Below, piece after piece: positions 7,219 to 12,283 of a DNA stretch of 12,283 bases. The position numbers and the translations under genes were made by a program. The stretch spans positions 1 through 12,283 of the forward strand of contig JAOZQV010000068.1 of the NCBI GenBank assembly GCA_029932035.1, in the 5' to 3' direction. Origin of the DNA: Deltaproteobacteria bacterium (lineage in GTDB: Bacteria > Desulfobacterota > DSM-4660 > Desulfatiglandales > Desulfatiglandaceae). Below the pieces are notes generated by a model. The model ran no database searches, had not been told where the DNA came from, and was given only the letters and a program-made list of their open reading frames with translations. Every line of letters begins with the position of its first letter. Within the stretch, counting starts at the first letter, position 1.

Positions 7219-9804
7219 ATGCAAAATGGGGCAAGAGGGTTCTTGAATTCAAGGAAATCCCTCACCAGGACCTATCTGACCCGAGGTTCCGGGCTTGAAG
7301 CGGCCCATGCATATTCTAATCTAATGGATCGCTTTGTACGTGCCCTCTTCTTTGAGGCCGGTTTCATAGAACGGAAAAAAGAATCCGGGCAAGAGCCCCT
7401 GGCAGTGGTGGCGTTGGGGGGATATGGAAGGCGAGATCTCTGTTTTCATTCCGATGTTGATCTCTTAGTTATTCATCAGGGCCGGCTCTCGGCAGAGATG
7501 AACGAGATCATTCCACGTGCGATTTACCCTCTCTGGGATGCCAAATTAGAAGTGGGACATTCCATCCTGACTGTTCCTGAATCCATCCGTTTGGCCCTTA
7601 ACGATTTCAAGGTGCTCACCGCCCTGATTGACAGCCGGTTTCTGTTGGGTTCTCGATCATTCTACCGGCTTTTCAGAGAGGCCTTCTGGTCGCGTATTTA
7701 CCGGGAAAAATCCTCTTTATTAGAGAGATTCCTGATTTATCAGCAGGAACGGGAGGACAAATACCATAGCGAAGTCTACTTTGTGGAACCTGATATCAAA
7801 GATGGGTTGGGAGGACTCAGGGACCTGCATTTCATGGCCTGGATGGCCCGGGTATATTTCAGGTGCAAACGATTCAGCGAAATAAGACGTTTTGCGGTTT
7901 TTTCCCATTTTGAATTCAGTAAATTGGCCCATTCCAGGAGCTTTCTCTTAAAGGTGAGAAATCATCTTCACCTCTTGGCCGACCGGAAAGAAGACCAGAT
8001 GTTGCTTGCCTCCCAGAAACAGATATCCCAGGATCTCGGTTATAAGGATGGCCCTCATATTGAGGGGCCTGCCAAACTTATGAGAGACCTCTACCTCCAC
8101 ATGAACAGAATACGATATGGTCATGATGAATTCAAGGTAAAGGCCCTGGACCTGATATATCCTCTTCCCCCGGAATCTGGCCAGGATCAAATCACCCCGG
8201 AATTTCAGGTGATAAAGGGGAATGTGGTCCTGAAGGAGGGGACACTCTCGGAAAAAGACCCTTCAGTGATTTTAAGGGCCTTGAAAGAGGCCAACGAGAG
8301 GGGCCTTTTCTTGGGTTCAGGGTTTATCTGGGAGGCAAAAGGGATTATTGCCACGAAAGGGAAGGACCTGCTCAAGTCCTTAGGTGCGAAGGAACTGTTT
8401 TTGAAGATCATATTAGAGCCAGAGAATCCTAAGATCATCAGGCTCATGCTTGAGATGGGATTGCTTACCCTCTTTATCCCTGAATTCAAACGGATCAGAA
8501 ACCTGGCCGAGTTCGGGTTTTATCATGTCAGGACCGTGGATCTTCATTCGTTGAAGGCCTTAGACGTACTATATCGCATCTCCCGAGGGGCCTATGATGA
8601 GCAATGGCCCCTGTTTAAAGACGTTTTCAGAGGGCTGGAACACCCGGATTGGCTTTTCTTAGCAGCGCTTCTTCACGATATTGGAAAGGGGCATGGTAAA
8701 GATCATTCTAAGAAGGGGGCTGAACTTATCCCCGGGATATTGAATCGGTTCGGCATGGGGGCAAAAGCTGCGAGGGTCGTCTCATTCTTGATCGCACAAC
8801 ACTTATTCCTTGTCGATATTTCACAACGCAGGGATTTAGGCGATGAGAAGACCTCTGTTCAGGCGGCCCAGCTTATCCAGGATAAGGACGTGCTGAGGAT
8901 GCTCTTTCTCCTGAGCGTGGCTGACAGCTTCTCAACCGGTCAGATGGCGCGAAGCGAGTGGAAGATCATGCTACTTACGGAACTCTTCATGAAGGTAATG
9001 CGGATCTTAGACAGGGGGACCCTTGCTTCGCACGATGCCACCAGTGAAATTGCGATCAAAAAGCGCGCTCTTGTAGAGATATTGACCCCGCGTTTTTCTG
9101 AAAATGAGATCCTTGAGCTGATCGATCAAGTATCGTCCAGGTATTTCCTGCGCAATACTTTGGACGATATGAGTCTCCACTTCCCTATGGCCTTGACTCT
9201 TGGGGCTAACAGGCATGCATGGCATCTTCAGAAATTACCCGATGCCCCGGTTACTCGAGTTATTCAGTGCACCTACGATAAACCAGGGCTTTTCAGCAAG
9301 ATGGCGGGGGTCTTTGCATTGCACAATATGAAAATCCTGTCGGCCAATATTTTTACCCTGAAAAACGGTCTTGCATTTGACATCTACGAGGTAACAAACC
9401 CTTTAGATCCACTTCGTGAGGCAGAGAGCTGGGATAAGGCTCACAGGGATCTCAGTTCAGCCTTAGAAGAGCGGCTCCCCATGGATGAATTGATCCGGGA
9501 AAAGGAGAGCGCCGTCTATCCTGATGGATACAAGTTCCCAAGGGTCAAAAAGGTCAAAATCGATAATGATATCTCTGATTTCTTTACCGTTATAGAGATA
9601 ACTTCCGGGACACGGATAGATCTTATTTATGATCTGGCCAAGAAAATGTTTTCCTTGGGGTTAGACATCAGGTTCGCCAGGATCAATAGTGATGAGGAGA
9701 AGATAACCGGCGCTTTTTATGTTAGGGATTTTGCAGGACAGAAGATTTATGGAGATGAGCAGATAGCGAAGATCAGAGATGAGATGTTGGGGGCGTTGGA
9801 TTGA
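7219..9804 (+). CDS. glnD: P-II uridylyltransferase / uridylyl-removing enzyme
   Basis: This bifunctional enzyme adds UMP to P-II when glutamine is low and removes it when glutamine is high. At about 861 residues it is close to the family norm. Domains in order: nucleotidyltransferase with GGYGRRDL followed by SDVDLL (metal ligands D79 and D81); a helical region; an HD hydrolase domain with LLHDIGKG (His486-Asp487), then KDHSKKGAEL and AQHL; and two C-terminal ACT domains at about 678-735 and 787-855. ACT1 keeps the DKPGL turn (G690). ACT2 reads TRIDLIY where family members usually have DRxGLLY, so the turn glycine is replaced by Asp801. ATG 7219, 13 nt after glnB, is the best start, though its Shine-Dalgarno is weak; TTG 7141 inside glnB is unlikely. 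Confidence 0.95.
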   Translation: MQNGARGFLNSRKSLTRTYLTRGSGLEAAHAYSNLMDRFVRALFFEAGFIERKKESGQEPLAVVALGGYGRRDLCFHSDVDLLVIHQGRLSAEMNEIIPRAIYPLWDAKLEVGHSILTVPESIRLALNDFKVLTALIDSRFLLGSRSFYRLFREAFWSRIYREKSSLLERFLIYQQEREDKYHSEVYFVEPDIKDGLGGLRDLHFMAWMARVYFRCKRFSEIRRFAVFSHFEFSKLAHSRSFLLKVRNHLHLLADRKEDQMLLASQKQISQDLGYKDGPHIEGPAKLMRDLYLHMNRIRYGHDEFKVKALDLIYPLPPESGQDQITPEFQVIKGNVVLKEGTLSEKDPSVILRALKEANERGLFLGSGFIWEAKGIIATKGKDLLKSLGAKELFLKIILEPENPKIIRLMLEMGLLTLFIPEFKRIRNLAEFGFYHVRTVDLHSLKALDVLYRISRGAYDEQWPLFKDVFRGLEHPDWLFLAALLHDIGKGHGKDHSKKGAELIPGILNRFGMGAKAARVVSFLIAQHLFLVDISQRRDLGDEKTSVQAAQLIQDKDVLRMLFLLSVADSFSTGQMARSEWKIMLLTELFMKVMRILDRGTLASHDATSEIAIKKRALVEILTPRFSENEILELIDQVSSRYFLRNTLDDMSLHFPMALTLGANRHAWHLQKLPDAPVTRVIQCTYDKPGLFSKMAGVFALHNMKILSANIFTLKNGLAFDIYEVTNPLDPLREAESWDKAHRDLSSALEERLPMDELIREKESAVYPDGYKFPRVKKVKIDNDISDFFTVIEITSGTRIDLIYDLAKKMFSLGLDIRFARINSDEEKITGAFYVRDFAGQKIYGDEQIAKIRDEMLGALD

Positions 9805-9808
9805 TGAT

Positions 9809-9841
9809 TGTTGGAGCGTAGCGGAAATCCCGCCTTCAACA
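9809..9841 (+). terminator. Imperfect hairpin just after glnD, possible transcript end
   Basis: TGTTGGAG (9809-9816) pairs with CTTCAACA (9834-9841) with one G-U wobble. Inside it GCGG (9821-9824) pairs with CCGC (9830-9833), with CGTA bulged on the left arm and a 5-nt loop. It begins 5 nt after the glnD stop. No U-run follows, so it may be an mRNA 3'-end stabiliser or nothing rather than an intrinsic terminator. Confidence 0.35.
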
Positions 9842-10133
9842 GATTTAGGGCAGGGATATTGTTGATTGAAAATAGAAAATGTTCTTCATTACAATTTGAC
9901 GCCAGGGCAAACAAGTTTTACCAGTGCGGCAATCAGTCATTTGTTCAGATTAAACCAACAAGTCAAGATAAATCGTATGTCAAGGGCAGCCCGAACTAAG
10001 GCTTATCTCCGGATTTCGGGCGCTCTATTCACGGAAAGCTAAACACCACAACTCAAAAATATCACATGGATTTTAGCCCACTGATATTCTTAACCTTTGT
10101 CAAGATATACTCAGTTCGAATTCATCCTTTTCG
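9842..10133. other. Gene-free convergent junction between glnD and the TPR/zinc-ribbon gene
   Basis: No convincing gene is seen here. The only structure noted is a 7-bp stem, GCCCGAA (9989-9995) with TTCGGGC (10015-10021), across a 19-nt loop and without a T-run on either side. Transcripts converge on this stretch from both sides, so one or both operons should end here, but no classical intrinsic terminator is visible. Confidence 0.5.
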
Positions 10134-11450
10134 TCACCAATATCCATCGTCTTTTTCATCAGCTATTTCCTCGGTATCCAGGCTGAAACACTCCGGGCAA
10201 CTGTCGTAGGATTCTCCTGCGAATCCGTGGCCGCACGACTGGCACTTCATGTTCTTCTTTTTCCCTCCGCTGATCTCGTCTTGGGCATCATCGCTAAGGA
10301 AAAAGTAGGCGCTGACCGGGTTGGCGATGTCCATCGGAGCAAACCCTCCCTCAGCCCCGGGCTTGTTCAACGCAAGCCAGGCAGCACATCTCTCCCGGCC
10401 GAGGCTATGCTTGGCTTCGGCAAGGGCCTTGGCCAACTCTTTCCGCCTATCGAGTATTGTTAGCAGATCGAGTTTCGGATAATGGGGGCTGTGGGCCTTC
10501 AGTTCCATGGCCAACTCCATGGCCCTATCTTTGTGCCCCAGGCGGTATGCGCACAGGGCCTCCCAGAACATCCCCTTATAATAGGGGTTGCCCCATTTTT
10601 CCTGAAAAAAACGGCCCGCAACCGCTGCGCATTTCATGGCCCCGACAAAGTTTCCTGTCGAATACTCGATTTTTGTTAACCGGATCAGTGTCTTGTGCCT
10701 TGATCTGCTATCCCGTTCCTGGGCCTTTGCCGGCATGTCCATTTCGAGCATACAACTGGCGAGTTGATAGAGCGCCTTGACAAAGTTTTTCCGTTCCTGA
10801 TGCCGTGACTCCTTCTCCTTTTCATCCATTCTGTCCCAGTTTGAGACGGCCCTTTCAAAAAGAGGAAGGGCCTTTTCCGTCTTACGCTCAATCTTCCTGT
10901 AGAGCATCCCCTGCCGGTAGAAATTGGTCACCCCTTCCGGCCGGAGTTCCTGGGACTTTCTGAAATGCCGGTGCGCCAGTTCGATCCGGTCAGCACGGGC
11001 CCGGCCCCTTAAAAAGATCTCCCGGTTGGTTGCCGCAAAGAGAGAATTGTACGCGCTGAATGCGAGAGAACTGTGATACATAAAAATGCCGGGCTCCTTT
11101 TGAACACACAACGAAAGCTCTTTAATGGCCTCGTCAAACCGTTTCAAATGGCCAAGGGCAAAGGCAACCTTCGAACGTAGTCTAACATCCAGACCGTACT
11201 CGATCAGTTCCGGCTGTTTTTCTTCCACGGGATAGAATATGGACACCGCGTCTTCCCATTTCTTTTCACGGATTAGCTCTTCAATCTCGGAAAGAAGGCG
11301 TTTGAGACTTCTTTCAGCCGCCTCGTGATTCACAGGCACAAGATCGTCTAAAGAAAGAAACTCGTCTTCTATTATCTGCTCTTTGAATGTGCCTGAAACC
11401 GGTTTGGTCACAATGGCCTCTGATAATGCTTCCCGCAACTGTGCTGGCAT
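10134..11450 (-). CDS. TPR-like helical protein with C-terminal zinc ribbon, function unknown
   Basis: I do not recognise a named family. From ATG 11450 the protein has 438 residues. It is rich in charged, amphipathic helical pairs resembling tetratricopeptide repeats, for example the segments with VAFALGHLKRFDEAIKEL, FRKSQELRPEG and ALCAYRLGHKDRAMELAMEL. It ends in a zinc ribbon with C403, C406, C418 and C421 (CQSC and CPEC) followed by a short acidic tail. There is no signal peptide or membrane segment, so a cytoplasmic scaffold or adaptor is likely (inference). ATG 11450 has a strong AAGGAGGG 4 nt upstream. ATG 11561 in the same frame also has GGAGGG 6 nt upstream and would add 37 basic residues overlapping the preceding gene. 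It lies downstream of the small acidic gene on the same strand and is probably cotranscribed with it. Confidence 0.75.
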   Translation of the reverse strand: MPAQLREALSEAIVTKPVSGTFKEQIIEDEFLSLDDLVPVNHEAAERSLKRLLSEIEELIREKKWEDAVSIFYPVEEKQPELIEYGLDVRLRSKVAFALGHLKRFDEAIKELSLCVQKEPGIFMYHSSLAFSAYNSLFAATNREIFLRGRARADRIELAHRHFRKSQELRPEGVTNFYRQGMLYRKIERKTEKALPLFERAVSNWDRMDEKEKESRHQERKNFVKALYQLASCMLEMDMPAKAQERDSRSRHKTLIRLTKIEYSTGNFVGAMKCAAVAGRFFQEKWGNPYYKGMFWEALCAYRLGHKDRAMELAMELKAHSPHYPKLDLLTILDRRKELAKALAEAKHSLGRERCAAWLALNKPGAEGGFAPMDIANPVSAYFFLSDDAQDEISGGKKKNMKCQSCGHGFAGESYDSCPECFSLDTEEIADEKDDGYW

Positions 11451-11454
11451 GGCT

Positions 11455-11462
11455 CCCTCCTT
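11455..11462 (-). promoter_or_regulatory. Strong Shine-Dalgarno for the inner start of the TPR/zinc-ribbon gene
   Basis: On the minus strand AAGGAGGG is followed by 4 nt (AGCC) and ATG at 11450. It is the best anti-16S match near either candidate start and is the reason for choosing the shorter protein. A second site, GGAGGG at 11573-11568, serves ATG 11561. Confidence 0.65.
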
Positions 11463-11535
11463 CTGGATGCTGGATTCCTGTTTGTGTTTCTTGTGCCTTA
11501 CGCCTTTCAAAATGAATGCCCGGCATTCGGGTTTA

Positions 11536-11856
11536 TCAATAAGGGATTTCTCCCTCGTCATAATCTTCCCTCCGGCCGTTAGCCGGTTCTGATCCCACTA
11601 CCACCTGATAAGGACATTCCTCTTCTGGGCTCAATACTTCCGGGGCGTATCTGGCCCTGGCCTCCTCGGCGGTCAGTCCCAGAAAGTCCGCCTCCCTGAA
11701 GGGCACTTCCCCATCGTCGTAGTCAAAGCGGGTGAATGTAAAAAGCGTTCCCTTCGCACCGTCGGAATAGAGGACAAAGACAACCGCATCCGGGTCACTG
11801 GGCATGTGTTGATCGAGCAAACCTGAAATCCGTGCACTCTCGATTGTTGAAGTCAT
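11536..11856 (-). CDS. Small acidic protein with a duplicated DYD(D/E)GE(V/I)P motif, function unknown
   Basis: This 106-residue protein is not one I recognise. It starts at ATG 11856, with AAGGAG at 11870-11865 and an 8-nt spacer; an upstream in-frame ATG at 11874 would add six residues but would sit on the wrong side of that site. It is acidic, with a hydrophobic strand VVFVLYSDG near residues 25-33, and has no signal peptide or membrane segment. Two copies of one motif occur exactly 53 residues apart: RFDYDDGEVPF at 43-53 and REDYDEGEIPY at 96-106, the latter forming the C-terminus. The codons differ between the copies. The gene precedes the TPR/zinc-ribbon gene by 85 nt, or overlaps it by 26 nt if the latter's longer start is used. 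Its ribosome binding site lies in a 10-bp inverted repeat. Confidence 0.7.
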   Translation of the reverse strand: MTSTIESARISGLLDQHMPSDPDAVVFVLYSDGAKGTLFTFTRFDYDDGEVPFREADFLGLTAEEARARYAPEVLSPEEECPYQVVVGSEPANGRREDYDEGEIPY

Positions 11857-11861
11857 GATCG

Positions 11862-11911
11862 TTTCTCCTTTCATTGCCTGCTGTTATGTTGTTACGGCTT
11901 TAAAGGAGAAA
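11862..11911 (-). promoter_or_regulatory. Inverted repeat that could mask the ribosome binding site of the small acidic gene
   Basis: AAAGGAGAAA at 11902-11911 (+ strand) is the exact reverse complement of TTTCTCCTTT at 11862-11871, with a 30-nt loop. In the minus-strand mRNA the 5' arm reads UUUCUCCUUU and pairs all ten bases with AAAGGAGAAA, which contains the Shine-Dalgarno of the gene starting at 11856. This may be a translation switch; no ligand-binding fold is recognised. Confidence 0.45.
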
Positions 11912-12023
11912 TGTTCAAAAAATGTTTGTTAAAGTGGAAAAATGTTGTGGCGAAGAAATGGTCTTGAATGGTGGAGAAGTTTTTAGAATAGTTAATTTTG
12001 ACAGGATACCAGGATAAGGCAGG

Positions 12024-12051
12024 ATTAGAATAGAGGCAGAAAATCTGTCAA
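12024..12051 (-). promoter_or_regulatory. Possible sigma-70 type promoter for the small acidic / TPR gene pair
   Basis: On the minus strand TTGACA (12051-12046) is followed after 16 nt by TCTAAT (12029-12024), five of six matches to the -10 consensus. It would give a leader of about 160 nt containing both arms of the RBS-masking inverted repeat. It is a pattern match only. Confidence 0.35.
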
Positions 12052-12114
12052 AGCGTATCAGGCTGAAGGCGACTAAGAACATATCTCAAATCATCAATCT
12101 CCAACCGTTTCTCT

Positions 12115-12141
12115 CGCAGAGCCCGCAGAGTCCACAGAGAT
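12115..12141. repeat. Degenerate 9-nt tandem repeat, three units
   Basis: Three adjacent units read CGCAGAGCC, CGCAGAGTC and CACAGAGAT. The core GCAGAG/ACAGAG is shared by all three. Similar CAGAG-rich short tandems occur between genes in many environmental bacterial genomes, so this may be a dispersed element; whether it recurs here cannot be judged from one copy. Confidence 0.5.
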
Positions 12142-12144
12142 TTT

Positions 12145-12283
12145 GTCTCAATCTTTACCCCGTTGAATGCCGTTGTCTTTTCTATTCAACCGGGGCCCTC
12201 GAATCGGGGCAGTCATTCCAACTCATGGCGTTTGGAACCCAGGCTGACCAAGCCAAAGTCTCAATCCCCTCTAATCGGGGCAC
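12145..12283 (-). CRISPR. Edge of a CRISPR array (one interrupted or degenerate terminal repeat, one spacer, start of the next repeat)
   Basis: The last 26 bases (12258-12283) begin GTCTCAATCCCCTCTAATCG and run off the end. CCCTCGAATCGGGGCA at 12196-12211 matches CCCTCTAATCGGGGCA at 12267-12282 in 15 of 16 bases, exactly 71 nt apart. This fits a repeat of about 36 nt plus a spacer of about 35 nt (12223-12257). The missing first nine bases, GTCTCAATC, occur at 12145-12153, separated from the rest by 42 nt. Read on the minus strand the repeat ends ATTGAGAC, similar to the ATTGAAAC-type crRNA handle. That suggests leftward transcription and makes this the leader-distal end, where damaged repeats are normal. 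No cas gene is in the window. Only one full period is visible, so the call rests on spacing and similarity. Confidence 0.55.
12158..12195. repeat. Inverted repeat inside the insert that splits the terminal CRISPR-like repeat
   Basis: CCCCGTTGAAT (12158-12168) is complementary to ATTCAACCGGGG (12184-12195) apart from one extra C, leaving a 15-nt loop. The right arm ends exactly where the CRISPR-like repeat resumes. Confidence 0.6.

Larger units (their letters stand above)
11872..12144. other. AT-rich non-coding stretch between the small acidic gene and the CRISPR-like edge
   Basis: No convincing gene is present. It holds one arm of the RBS-masking inverted repeat, the candidate minus-strand promoter, and a short tandem repeat near its right end. 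A 31-codon + strand reading frame from ATG 11922 is listed among the rejected items. Confidence 0.5.

Noticed and set aside
9808..9999. A 63-codon + strand reading frame after glnD
   Set aside because: It has a TTG start, no Shine-Dalgarno, overlaps the post-glnD hairpin and has no recognisable protein features.
10227..10780. Overlapping + strand reading frames of 65-107 codons opposite the TPR gene
   Set aside because: They are antisense shadows of a gene with better helical-repeat content, a zinc ribbon and strong Shine-Dalgarno sites.
11922..12017. A 31-codon + strand reading frame (starts MFVKVEKCCG) preceded by AAAGGAG at 11902
   Set aside because: The spacer of 13 nt is long, and the AAAGGAG is better explained as the complement of the opposite-strand RBS-masking arm. 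A short frame like this is expected by chance in AT-rich DNA.
11998..12031. TTGACA followed by TAGAAT as a + strand promoter
   Set aside because: The spacing of 22 nt is too long for sigma-70, and nothing convincing lies downstream on that strand.
12188..12195. An ungapped terminal repeat starting near 12187
   Set aside because: These bases (AACCGGGG) do not match the start of the intact repeat, whereas GTCTCAATC further left does. The interrupted-repeat reading fits better.

Overview
The window looks like chromosomal DNA of an anaerobic bacterium, most probably of the deltaproteobacterial / Desulfobacterota type (sulfate reducer or syntroph). This is an inference from content. A MetV-MetF pair of the Wood-Ljungdahl kind sits next to an archaeal-style, ferredoxin-domain-rich split glutamate synthase, followed by a proteobacterial-style GlnB-GlnD pair.

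Positions 1-9804 (+ strand) hold seven tightly packed, often overlapping genes: metV (5' end outside the window), metF, a degenerate Fe-S/FMN-domain glutamate synthase paralog, an intact Fe-S/FMN-domain glutamate synthase subunit, a class II glutamine amidotransferase fused to a GXGXG domain, glnB (P-II) and glnD (P-II uridylyltransferase/uridylyl-removing enzyme). Gaps are 13 nt or less, with several start/stop overlaps, so they probably form one transcript. The set joins one-carbon metabolism (methylene-THF reduction), ammonia assimilation (glutamine + 2-oxoglutarate to glutamate, probably with reduced ferredoxin because no NAD(P)H-binding GltD-like subunit is present) and the sensor pair that reports glutamine and 2-oxoglutarate.

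Positions 9805-10133 are a gene-free convergent junction with one imperfect hairpin just after glnD and a second weak stem. Positions 10134-11856 (- strand) hold two genes I cannot name: a 106-residue acidic protein with a duplicated 11-residue motif, and a TPR-like helical protein ending in a four-cysteine zinc ribbon, which has two well-formed candidate starts.

Positions 11857-12283 are non-coding as far as I can tell. They contain a 10-bp perfect inverted repeat that would hide the ribosome binding site of the small acidic gene, a possible - strand promoter, a small 9-nt tandem repeat, and what appears to be the distal edge of a CRISPR array running off the right end. The outermost CRISPR repeat seems to be split by a 42-nt hairpin-forming insert. 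The interrupted repeat, the degenerate glutamate synthase paralog and the possible RBS-masking hairpin are the observations most worth a second look.
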